Shown here: piece by piece, positions 9,501 to 15,537 of the stretch | How the letters are laid out: each line of letters begins with the position of its first letter | Position numbering within the stretch: position 1 is the first letter of the stretch | Source: Hungatella sp. UBA4396 | GTDB taxonomy: Bacteria > Bacillota > Clostridia > Lachnospirales > Lachnospiraceae | NCBI GenBank assembly: GCA_002389905.1 | Contig: DGRE01000057.1 | Location: forward strand, 20,558 to 84,557 | Direction of reading: 5' to 3' | Length of the DNA stretch: 64,000 bases | Position numbers and translations under genes: made by a program | Notes under the pieces: generated by a model | What the model was told of the DNA's origin: nothing | Databases searched by the model: none | The model's input: only the letters and a program-made list of their open reading frames with translations

Positions 9501-10118
9501 ATCGCCATGCGGGATTTAGAAATCCGGGGAGCAGGAAATGTGCTGGGATCCGAACAGCACGGCCATATGGAAGCGGTGGGATACGACCTTTACTGCAAGC
9601 TTTTAAACCAGGCAGTTTTGGAGCTTAAAGGAGAGCGGAAGGAAGAGGATGCCTATGAAACGGTGGTGGACTGCAGCATTGATGCCTATATTCCCTCTTC
9701 TTATATTAAGAATGAATATCAGAAGCTGGATATTTACAAGCGGATTTCCGGCATTGAAAATGAAGAAGAATACATGGATATGCAGGATGAGCTGATGGAC
9801 CGTTTCGGCGATATTCCAAGGCCGCTGGAAAATCTTTTGAAGGTGGCAGCCTTAAAGGCATTGGCCCACAGTGCCTATGTGACGGAGGTCAATATCAACC
9901 GCCAGGAAATCCGCCTTACCATGTATAAAAACGCAAAACTCAATGCGGAAAAGATTCCGGAGCTGATCAGCCGGTACAAGGGAGATTTAAAGCTTCAGAC
10001 TGGAGATGAACCGGTATTTAAGTATTTGGACAGACGAAAAAATAATTCCATTGATGTGATGGTAGAACAGACTCAGGTGATTTTAAAAGAGATCTGCGAA
10101 TTAACCTTAGGATCATAA
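6579..10118 (+). CDS. mfd: transcription-repair coupling factor
   Basis: A 1179-residue DNA translocase that displaces RNA polymerase stalled at lesions and recruits UvrA. Domains in order are the UvrB-like N-terminal region (through about residue 400), an RNA-polymerase-interacting CarD-like domain (about 500-570, VGDYVVHESHGLGVYRG), a superfamily 2 helicase core with Walker A GDVGYGKTE at about 658-666 and DEEQ at 759-762, the translocation motif around GLDIPNANT, then QLRGRVGRS and the C-terminal TRCF domain. An AAGGAG site precedes the ATG. It shares the pth transcript and ends at a strong terminator. Confidence 0.98.
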   Translation: MSDLFEKPLRELKDFEDLVNDLAKGAGPAAASGCMDSQKVHLMYEAAKEAGFKLVVTYDDIRAREIYEDLRFFDPNVWLYPARDLLFFNADIHGNLLTKQRMEVFRHLMEGDSGWVVTTMDGLMDHLLPLEYLKEQVLYVEEGHIIDVEQWKKRLLELGYERMGQVDGMGQFSIRGGIIDIFPLTEELPVRIELWDDEVNSIRTFDLESQRSVETLEGIRIYPATEMVLTEEQIQDGIGILEKEAQTYEKELKKQSKIEEAARIRRLVSELLEGIREGWKQKGLDGYVHYFCRESVSFLDYFPQEHRVLFLDEPDRLKEKGETVETEFRESMIHRLESGYLLPGQTGLLFSAKEMLARIQTKTTVYLTGLEQKMSGFLVKNRYSFQVKNVNAYQNGFELLIKDLTRWKKEGYRIILLSASRTRASRLAGDLREYDLRAYCPDENEESSEVKPGEILVTHGNLRRGFEYSLLKFIVITEGDMFGVDKKKRKRKKTVYEGTKIRNFSDLSVGDYVVHESHGLGVYRGIEKIDQDGITRDYLKVEYAENGSLYLPATRLDGIQKYAGAEAKKPKLNRLGGDRWNKTKAKVKGAVKEIAKDLIQLYAARQQTEGFRYGEDTVWQKEFEEMFPYEETEDQWDAIEATKEDMESRKVMDRLICGDVGYGKTEIALRAAFKAVQEEKQVVYLVPTTILAQQHYNTFAQRMKDFPVRVDLLSRFRTPSQVKKTLEDLKRGTVDIVIGTHRLLSKDVKFKDLGLLIIDEEQRFGVTHKEKIKQLKENVDVLTLTATPIPRTLHMSLVGIRDMSVLEEPPVDRVPIQTYVMEYNDEMVREAIHRELSRGGQVYYVYNRVGNIDEVANHIAKLVPDAAVTFAHGQMHEHELERIMLDFVAGDIDVLVCTTIIETGLDIPNANTIIIQDADRMGLSQLYQLRGRVGRSNRTSYAFMMYKRDKLLKEEAEKRLQAIREFTELGSGIKIAMRDLEIRGAGNVLGSEQHGHMEAVGYDLYCKLLNQAVLELKGERKEEDAYETVVDCSIDAYIPSSYIKNEYQKLDIYKRISGIENEEEYMDMQDELMDRFGDIPRPLENLLKVAALKALAHSAYVTEVNINRQEIRLTMYKNAKLNAEKIPELISRYKGDLKLQTGDEPVFKYLDRRKNNSIDVMVEQTQVILKEICELTLGS

Positions 10119-10127
10119 TCCAGACAG

Positions 10128-10166
10128 TCAGGGCCTGCTTTTATAAAAAAGCAGGCCCTGATTTTA
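10128..10166 (+). terminator. terminator after mfd
   Basis: A 15-bp perfect stem (10128-10142 with 10147-10161, loop ATAA) built around CAGGGCCTGC, followed by TTTT. Confidence 0.92.
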
Positions 10167-10170
10167 AAAT

Positions 10171-10199
10171 TTGGGAAATATGGCAGACTTAAGTATAAT
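10171..10199 (+). promoter_or_regulatory. possible sigma-A promoter for spoVT
   Basis: TTGGGA at 10171-10176 and a perfect TATAAT at 10194-10199 are 17 bases apart, 77 bases ahead of spoVT. In B. subtilis spoVT is made in the forespore by sigma-G; no convincing sigma-G site was seen here, so vegetative expression is possible. Confidence 0.5.
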
Positions 10200-10276
10200 C
10201 TTTTGTATTCGTAGCAAAATAATACCAGACATGATTTACCTGACACTAAATTGTACAAGATGGAGGAATTTTAATT

Positions 10277-10825
10277 ATGAAAGCAACAGGCATTGTGAGA
10301 AGAATTGACGACCTGGGACGGGTAGTAATACCAAAGGAAATCCGAAGGACTCTCAGGCTGAGAGAGGGAACGCCTCTTGAGATATTTACCGATAGAGAAG
10401 GAGAGATTATTTTAAAGAAGTATTCTCCCATGGTGGAGCTGACTTCCTTTGCCGTCCAATACGCAGAGGCCATGGCCCAGACCACCGGGCTTACTGTATG
10501 CATCAGCGACAGAGACCAGATTATTGCGGTAGCGGGAGGATCCAAAAAGGAGCTTCTCCAAAAGACCATCAGCAAGGCGCTGGAAGCTCTGATCACCGAA
10601 CGGGCTGTTGTGACGGCAGGAAAGGATGAAAAGGGCTTTATTTCCCTGACAGATGAGACCTTGGAAGGTGTGACCGCCCAGGTGATAGCTCCCATCATCT
10701 GCGAAGGCGATGCCATCGGCTCTGTTACTCTTTTAAGCAGAGAGCCAAGAGCCCGCTTCGGAGAAATGGAGGCAAAGCTGGCTACAACAGCCGCCGGTTT
10801 CCTGGGACGCCAGATGGAGGGCTGA
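10277..10825 (+). CDS. spoVT: stage V sporulation protein T (AbrB/SpoVT-GAF regulator)
   Basis: A 182-residue transcription factor. The N-terminal AbrB-type swapped-hairpin DNA-binding domain (MKATGIVRRIDDLGRVVIPKEIR) is followed by a short linker and a GAF-like domain (about 55-180), the two-domain plan of SpoVT, which tunes forespore sigma-G genes in Bacillus. Length matches the family. A GGAGG site precedes the ATG. It lies in the conserved order mfd-spoVT, and a 47-residue gene follows within 40 bases. Confidence 0.93.
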   Translation: MKATGIVRRIDDLGRVVIPKEIRRTLRLREGTPLEIFTDREGEIILKKYSPMVELTSFAVQYAEAMAQTTGLTVCISDRDQIIAVAGGSKKELLQKTISKALEALITERAVVTAGKDEKGFISLTDETLEGVTAQVIAPIICEGDAIGSVTLLSREPRARFGEMEAKLATTAAGFLGRQMEG

Positions 10826-10863
10826 CCTGTTAACCGCTGGAAACAGTAAGGAGGTGAAAAAAT

Positions 10864-11007
10864 ATGAAGGCTTATTTGCCGGAAGAAGATTACTACGGAG
10901 ATGGCGACATCCCGGAAATTGATACGGAGACCTATGAAGACGGATTCTATGTAGAACCCTTGCCGGAATCAGAACGACCCAGAAGAGACGGCCCCGGAGG
11001 AAACTAA
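10864..11007 (+). CDS. 47-residue acidic protein, unknown
   Basis: A short gene not recognised as any family. It begins 38 bases after spoVT behind an almost perfect AAGGAGGTGA site with normal spacing, and ends 17 bases before a strong terminator, which argues for real translation in the spoVT transcript. The product starts MKAYLPEEDYYGDGDIPE and is rich in Glu, Asp, Tyr and Pro, with a basic patch ERPRRDGPGGN at its end. It has no membrane segment and no cysteine. It may be a small sporulation or regulatory protein; that is only a guess from position. Confidence 0.6.
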   Translation: MKAYLPEEDYYGDGDIPEIDTETYEDGFYVEPLPESERPRRDGPGGN

Positions 11008-11024
11008 AGACAGCCGGAGATAAA

Positions 11025-11052
11025 AAAGAAACGGCCTGGGCCGTTTCTTTTT
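11025..11052 (+). terminator. terminator after the spoVT unit
   Basis: Arms AAAGAAACGG (11025-11034) and CCGTTTCTTT (11041-11050) with a CCTGGG loop, followed by further T residues. The A-run on the 5' side may also let it work for the convergent gene. Confidence 0.85.
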
Positions 11053-11059
11053 AACATCT

Positions 11060-12040
11060 TTAATAGATAATCTGATCTCCGTCCTTGATGGAGTAATTTA
11101 CTTTTACGTTCAGCTCTTCCATCCACTGTCTGGTTTCCAAGGTCTTCCAGTCCCCGCTTCCGATGCCGCCGCCGCTGTCATTATTCCAAAGCCAGAGGGG
11201 GCAGGGCCAGAGGGCGATCTGGGGCTTGATGAGGGCATAGACATCTTTGTTGACGCCGTATTGGCCGTGGTGGGACATCTGGACGATATCGCTTTTTAAG
11301 TCCTCCGCGCTGCAGTCCTTAGCTAAGGCATCGCCGCCGTCAGGACCTAAATCTCCAAGAGCCAGAATGCTCACGTTATTTAAGAAGAACTTATAAACAA
11401 CAGAGCTGTTATTGACGGCAGCCGTCTCCAGAAGATAAGGGTCATTTAACACTTTAACCTTGATCTGTCCGATCTGGATTTCCTGGTTCTTACGGACCTG
11501 GTGAACGCTTTCCTTAGGAAGGGTTGCCAGAGCAGAGATCAGGCGGGGAATTAAGTCAGAGCGGGAAGGCTCAACAGCCTCATACCAGGCCGGGTCTGCC
11601 ATGGAATGATATACATGATCAATGGTGATCTGGCTGTCAGGGTTATTGAGGATTTCCACAAGGGCACCCACATGGTCTGAATGGGGATGGGTGATGAACC
11701 AGCCTGATACCCGTCCTCCTTTGGAGCGGATAACATCGGTCAGATGGGCGGCATCCATGTCCCAGCCTCCGTCGATGACCACAAGAGTTCCATCCTTATC
11801 CTGCAAAACCATGGAAAGCATCTGCCGGTTATCGGAGTTGGCTAAAAGGGATAAGCTTCCCCCGTCAAAGATTTTAGCTCCCGGTCCTATGGTGAGGGAG
11901 GGGCCAAAGCTCATCCCCTTTAAAGCCGGATCTCCCTGGGTTTTTATAGAAGGAGAAAAGCCGGATAAGAGGGAAGGAAGTACAATGTTAAGCATCAGCA
12001 GAAACACTGCTATTTTTTTCCAGATGTTAAAATGTTTCAT
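11060..12040 (-). CDS. exported metallo-beta-lactamase-fold hydrolase (ComEC C-domain-like)
   Basis: A 326-residue protein. Residues ~9-27 are a hydrophobic signal or anchor segment after a K-rich start, so it is exported or membrane-tethered. The rest is a metallo-beta-lactamase fold: VVIDGGWD, then the metal motif H118-P-H120-S-D122-H123, a later LALGDLG segment and MSHHGQYG. This set resembles the stand-alone ComEC/Rec2-type hydrolases, which act on phosphoesters or nucleic acids; the real substrate is unknown. A GGAGGT site lies 6 bases before the ATG. It is an isolated minus-strand gene within the sporulation block, convergent with spoVT. Confidence 0.82.
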   Translation of the reverse strand: MKHFNIWKKIAVFLLMLNIVLPSLLSGFSPSIKTQGDPALKGMSFGPSLTIGPGAKIFDGGSLSLLANSDNRQMLSMVLQDKDGTLVVIDGGWDMDAAHLTDVIRSKGGRVSGWFITHPHSDHVGALVEILNNPDSQITIDHVYHSMADPAWYEAVEPSRSDLIPRLISALATLPKESVHQVRKNQEIQIGQIKVKVLNDPYLLETAAVNNSSVVYKFFLNNVSILALGDLGPDGGDALAKDCSAEDLKSDIVQMSHHGQYGVNKDVYALIKPQIALWPCPLWLWNNDSGGGIGSGDWKTLETRQWMEELNVKVNYSIKDGDQIIY

Positions 12041-12197
12041 AAATTACCTCCAGGTTCATTAAACTATCCCCTATTATATAGGAAGAGGCTATTTTTTAAC
12101 AGAGGGGAAAAGCAATCGTCAGAAAAACTTCAGAAAGTCAGGTGGTTTCCATAAGTCGGAAATGCAGGTTAATGGCTTGTCAAAAGCGCAAAAAACC

Positions 12198-12226
12198 TTG
12201 ACAAATACTGGAGAAACAGCTATAAA
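12198..12226 (+). promoter_or_regulatory. strong sigma-A promoter for hup
   Basis: A perfect TTGACA at 12198-12203 and TATAAA at 12221-12226 with a 17-base spacer, 66 bases ahead of the HU gene. This fits the high expression expected of a nucleoid protein. Confidence 0.85.
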
Positions 12227-12291
12227 TGATATAGTAATCGTGTTAACGCGAAAAATCGTAGCCCGGGCTACATTCTAGGAGGAAGATATCA

Positions 12292-12567
12292 ATGAACAAA
12301 GCAGAGTTAATCGCAGCAGTAGCAGAGAAAGCAGATCTGCAAAAAAAAGATGCAGAGAAGGCGGTTAAGGCTTTAACAGATGTAATATCTGAAGAGCTGG
12401 TTAAGGGTGAGAAGATCCAGTTAGTTGGTTTCGGTACATTTGAGGTGTCTGAGAGAGCAGCAAGAGAGGGAAGAAACCCAAGAAGCGGCGAAGTTATGAA
12501 TATCCCAGCTTCCAGAACACCTAAGTTTAAAGCCGGAAAAGCTTTAAAGGATCTGATAAACGAATAA
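12292..12567 (+). CDS. hup: HU family DNA-binding protein
   Basis: A 91-residue histone-like protein that bends and compacts DNA as a dimer. It has the N-terminal helical MNKAELIAAVAEKADL part, the GFGTFEV turn and the DNA-binding arm with the family signature RNPRSGEVMNIPASRTPKFKAGK and its intercalating proline. AGGAGG precedes the ATG. It is followed after 3 bases by rqcP, so the two are co-transcribed. Confidence 0.97.
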   Translation: MNKAELIAAVAEKADLQKKDAEKAVKALTDVISEELVKGEKIQLVGFGTFEVSERAAREGRNPRSGEVMNIPASRTPKFKAGKALKDLINE

Positions 12568-12570
12568 TTT

Positions 12571-12810
12571 ATGAGACTCGATAAGTTCCTTAAGGTTTCC
12601 CGCCTCATTAAAAGAAGAACCATAGCCAACGAAGCCTGTGACGCAGGCCGGGTACTTGTCAATGACAAGCCTGCAAAGGCTTCCTTAAGCGTAAAGACCG
12701 GTGATACTATTGAGATTCGCTTTGGAACCAGCTCCGTTAAGGTGGAGGTTCTCGATGTGGCGGAAACTGTAAAAAAGGATGAGGCTAAGGATCTTTACCG
12801 CTATCTTTAA
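12571..12810 (+). CDS. rqcP: S4-domain RNA-binding protein RqcP (YabO)
   Basis: A 79-residue S4 domain protein. It starts MRLDKFLKVSRLIKRRTIANEACDAGRV, the S4 helix-loop-helix that binds RNA, and continues with VNDKPAKASLSVKTGDTIEIRFG. In B. subtilis the orthologue RqcP binds the large ribosomal subunit with RqcH and supports Ala-tailing in ribosome-associated quality control. It starts 3 bases after the hup stop and has no ribosome site of its own, so translation is probably coupled to hup. It lies just ahead of yabP, as in Bacillus. Confidence 0.9.
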   Translation: MRLDKFLKVSRLIKRRTIANEACDAGRVLVNDKPAKASLSVKTGDTIEIRFGTSSVKVEVLDVAETVKKDEAKDLYRYL

Positions 12811-12831
12811 CCCATTGATCTTAATATTCAG

Positions 12832-12883
12832 GAATATTACAGGGAACCTCCTAATATACTTTATACAGGTATATTAGGAGGTT
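12832..12883 (+). promoter_or_regulatory. hairpin covering the yabP ribosome site, with a possible sigma-E promoter
   Basis: Arms AACCTCCTAATATAC (12845-12859) and its exact complement (12869-12883) give a 15-bp stem with a 9-base loop, followed by TTTTCTT. The 3' arm contains the AGGAGG of yabP. GAATATT at 12832-12838, 14 bases, then AATATACT at 12853-12860 fits the sigma-E pattern (perfect -35; 6 of 8 at the -10). Read-through RNA from hup-rqcP would end or hide the site; RNA started from the inner promoter near 12867 would lack the 5' arm. The switch idea is inference. Confidence 0.55.
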
Positions 12884-12888
12884 TTCTT

Positions 12889-13173
12889 ATGGAAGAAAGA
12901 ATGAGTATCCGCCCTCACAGGCTGCAAATCGAAAACAGAGCTTCCGGTACGATCACAGGGGTCCGGGAGGTAGTGTCCTTTGATGAGGGACAGGTGGTTC
13001 TGGATACGGATATGGGACTTCTGACCTTAAAGGGAAAAGAGCTTCACGTTAGCCGGCTGACCCTGGAAAAGGGGGAAGTGGATTTAAACGGCAATATTGA
13101 GAGTATTGTCTATTCTTCCAATGAAGCCCTTCGAAGGTCAGGAGAATCCCTGTTTTCCAGGCTGTTCAAATAA
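12889..13173 (+). CDS. yabP: sporulation protein YabP
   Basis: A 94-residue YabP/YqfC-family protein: RPHRLQIENRASGTITGVREVVSFDEG, then DTDMGLLTLKGKELHVSRLTLEKGEVDLNG and a short basic tail. In B. subtilis yabP is a mother-cell (sigma-E) gene and, with YabQ, is tied to spore coat and cortex formation. The ATG lies 8 bases after an AGGAGG that is buried in a hairpin arm. yabQ starts 18 bases later. Gene order and length match the Firmicutes sporulation block. Confidence 0.93.
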   Translation: MEERMSIRPHRLQIENRASGTITGVREVVSFDEGQVVLDTDMGLLTLKGKELHVSRLTLEKGEVDLNGNIESIVYSSNEALRRSGESLFSRLFK

Positions 13174-13191
13174 AGAACCGGAGGGAGTCCC

Positions 13192-13551
13192 ATGAGCGTT
13201 CATATTGTGTATGAAGTCAAGCTTCTGCTCTACAGCTTCCTGACGGGCGCGGGGCTTATGATGACGTATGACCTGCTTCGTATTTTCCGCATTTTTGTAC
13301 CCCACTCCTATATTTTTACGGGAATAGAGGACATGGTGTACTGGGTTTATGCTGCACTGGCCACATTTTCCCTGTTGTATGAGCAAAATGACGGAAGCCT
13401 GAGAGGATATGCCATAGCCGGGGTATTTATAGGAATGGTTTTATATGATAAAATAATAAGCAAACATTTTTTAAAACTCTTGAAACATTTTCAAAAATAT
13501 CTTACAATAAGGATAGATAGATGTAACCGGAAAAAGCAGAGTAAAAGATGA
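13192..13551 (+). CDS. yabQ: spore cortex biosynthesis protein YabQ
   Basis: A 119-residue membrane protein of the YabQ family with about three hydrophobic segments (around 8-25, 40-62 and 68-90); the first carries FLTGAGLMMTYDLLRIFR. YabQ is required for cortex assembly in Bacillus and sits in the mother-cell membranes around the forespore. A GGAGGG site precedes the ATG. Its last codon overlaps the start of divIC by 4 bases (ATGA), which indicates coupled translation. Confidence 0.9.
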   Translation: MSVHIVYEVKLLLYSFLTGAGLMMTYDLLRIFRIFVPHSYIFTGIEDMVYWVYAALATFSLLYEQNDGSLRGYAIAGVFIGMVLYDKIISKHFLKLLKHFQKYLTIRIDRCNRKKQSKR

Positions 13552-13886
13552 CTGGTGATTGTATGAGCAGTATGGGGAAATCGAGAAGAAAAAGAAAAGA
13601 TAAATGGGGCAACCGTATGACCATCATAGGGACCACTTTTGTTGTCATCAGCCTTGCTGCCATTGTTACGATAAAAGGGGAGAGCCTAAGGGAAAAGGAC
13701 CGGGCGTACCAGATCCGCCTGGAAAACTTAGAAGCCCAGGTGTCCAGGGAAAAGGAGCGCTCCGGAGAGCTGGAGGAGTACCGGGTATACGTCCAGACCA
13801 AGCAGTATGTGGAGGAAGTGGCAAAGCAGAAGCTTGGACTTGTAAAGCCCGATGAGATTCTTTTAAAGCCTTCCAAGAGGCGGTGA
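13548..13886 (+). CDS. divIC: septum formation initiator (FtsB/DivIC family)
   Basis: A 112-residue bitopic protein: a basic cytoplasmic start (KSRRKRKDKW), one membrane helix (about 23-45, TIIGTTFVVISLAAIVTI), then an extracellular coiled coil (IRLENLEAQVSREKERSGELEEY) and the YVEEVAKQKLGLVKPDEI motif typical of FtsB/DivIC. It belongs to the FtsLB-type division complex. It overlaps yabQ by 4 bases. The ATG at 13563 is an alternative start 5 codons in. Position between yabQ and spoIIE is as in Bacillus. Confidence 0.88.
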   Translation: MTGDCMSSMGKSRRKRKDKWGNRMTIIGTTFVVISLAAIVTIKGESLREKDRAYQIRLENLEAQVSREKERSGELEEYRVYVQTKQYVEEVAKQKLGLVKPDEILLKPSKRR

Positions 13887-13899
13887 AAAAGCAGAACAT

Positions 13900-13965
13900 T
13901 GTCGTATAATTTTAAAAACAGAGTCAGCCATTTTGACAAATATTTCCCTCCTGCCTGTATATAAT
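13900..13965 (+). promoter_or_regulatory. Spo0A-type spoIIE promoter with 21-bp spacer
   Basis: A perfect TTGACA (13933-13938) and a perfect TATAAT (13960-13965) are 21 bases apart, too far for normal sigma-A use but the spacing reported for the Spo0A-activated spoIIE promoter of B. subtilis. Two sites resemble the 0A box TGTCGAA: TGTCGTA at 13900-13906 and, in reverse, TTTGACA at 13932-13938 overlapping the -35. Activation by phosphorylated Spo0A is therefore likely. The start near 13972 leaves only a few bases before the ATG at 13978, which favours the downstream GTG as start codon. Confidence 0.7.
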
Positions 13966-14001
13966 GGGGTCTAAACCATGAAACGGGCAGGAGGGATTTT
14001 T

Positions 14002-15417
14002 GTGTTCAGACGTAAGGCGGGACATCACCATATGGCTGATGTGAATGTATATACTGCAAAGAAATTAAATGACATGGCAAATTCGTTGGGAGAGCTTGCC
14101 AGGGCATTTACAGATGATTTATCCTCACAGCAGGGACTTACAAAGGAGGACGGCGAGGCAGCGCTTCAGACTGCGGCGTCCATGGTATGCGCAGGATGCA
14201 CCAAATGTATCGTATATCCGGGACAGGAACAGGATAATCAGTATTACCTTCACTATCTGATTCGTGCATTTGAACAAAAGGGGAGCGTGGACTACGGGGA
14301 CATGCCCCGTTTTTTTCTGGAAACCTGCAAACACAAGGATGAATACATAGTCCAGCTGAACCGGGGCCTTGGAAGGGCCACCATGAATCTGGCCTGGAAG
14401 AACCGTTTTTTAGAGAGCCGGGATGCGGTTGTGGCCCAGTTTAAAGAACTGGCGGTGATTTTAGAGGAATTTTCCTATCAAGTGGAAAATTCCGTTGACA
14501 TAACTCCTAAATGGGAGGACGCTGTAAAGCGGGCATTCCGGCGCCACCACATTTCCGTAGAAAAAGTGCTTTTTCTGGAATATGAAAACCGTCAGAGGGA
14601 AGCATATATAACGATGAGGACTGTAAACGGGAGGTGCGTGACCGTAAAGGAAGCGGCGGAAATCCTGGGAGATGCTGTGGAGGAAGGGGAGTGGACCGTA
14701 CCCCCTGACGGCAGAAATCTGGTGACAAAGCAGGCTGATACCATACGGTTTGTGGAGCGGGGGCAGTATCAGGTGGTTTACGGCGCTGCCAAGGCTACCA
14801 AGACCGGGGAAGAGGTATCCGGAGATAACTATACCTTTGGCCAGATCCAGCCCGGACAAGCCATGATGAGCCTGTCGGATGGGATGGGAAGCGGCAAGGC
14901 CGCTGAGGAAGAGAGCAGGCAGGTGATCGAGCTGACCCAGAGGCTTTTGGAAGCCGGCTTTTCGGCCAGGGCAGCCCTTAAGCTGGTCAATACGGTTTTG
15001 CTTCTGACCGGAATGTCCCAACACCCGGCCACCCTGGATTTATGCTGCATTGATTTGAAAACAGGAATCTTAGAGGCCATGAAGCTGGGGGCAGCAGCCA
15101 CCTACATCCTCAGTGACAAGGGCGTGGAGCTGTTAGAGGCGGGAGAGGTGCCCATGGGCGTTTTAAACGGCGTGGAGCCTGTTTTACTGTCTAAAAAGCT
15201 GTGGGAGGACAACCGGGTCATCATGGTCAGCGACGGTGTTTTAGATGCACTTCCGGCAGAGAATAAGGAGCTAATGCTTCAGGAGTTCATTGCAGGAATG
15301 CCCATAAAAAATCCCCAGGACATGGCGGACCGGATTCTCCTCTTTGCCAGGTCCTTTACAGAGAGGGCCAATGACGATATGACGGTTTTAACAGCCGGCA
15401 TATGGAAACGAAAATAG
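14002..15417 (+). CDS. spoIIE: SpoIIE-type PP2C phosphatase lacking the membrane domain
   Basis: A 471-residue soluble protein. Residues ~1-250 resemble the middle region of SpoIIE, with a cysteine cluster VCAGCTKC; residues ~255-470 are the PP2C (SpoIIE) phosphatase with D293-G-M-G-S-G, an MVSDGVLDAL motif (D411) and the closing ERANDDMTVL. SpoIIE dephosphorylates SpoIIAA to release sigma-F in the forespore. The usual N-terminal block of about ten membrane helices is absent; no hydrophobic segment exists. GTG at 14002 is chosen (AGGAGGG 6 bases upstream) over ATG at 13978, which has no ribosome site. The order divIC-spoIIE-tilS is conserved. Confidence 0.85.
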   Translation: MFRRKAGHHHMADVNVYTAKKLNDMANSLGELARAFTDDLSSQQGLTKEDGEAALQTAASMVCAGCTKCIVYPGQEQDNQYYLHYLIRAFEQKGSVDYGDMPRFFLETCKHKDEYIVQLNRGLGRATMNLAWKNRFLESRDAVVAQFKELAVILEEFSYQVENSVDITPKWEDAVKRAFRRHHISVEKVLFLEYENRQREAYITMRTVNGRCVTVKEAAEILGDAVEEGEWTVPPDGRNLVTKQADTIRFVERGQYQVVYGAAKATKTGEEVSGDNYTFGQIQPGQAMMSLSDGMGSGKAAEEESRQVIELTQRLLEAGFSARAALKLVNTVLLLTGMSQHPATLDLCCIDLKTGILEAMKLGAAATYILSDKGVELLEAGEVPMGVLNGVEPVLLSKKLWEDNRVIMVSDGVLDALPAENKELMLQEFIAGMPIKNPQDMADRILLFARSFTERANDDMTVLTAGIWKRK

Positions 15418-15537
15418 TAATTGCAAGGGACATGCTTTGCAGGTATACTTATCGTAATATGATAACTTTTCAGCAGTGTTTTATCAGCCAAATGATTCAT
15501 GGCACAGCTAGGAAAATGTGCAAAGAAAGGTGGTTCC

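Noticed and set aside
13978..14001. ATG at 13978 as the start of the SpoIIE-type protein.
   Set aside because: No ribosome site precedes it and it lies only a few bases after the predicted transcript start; the GTG at 14002 has AGGAGGG at good spacing.
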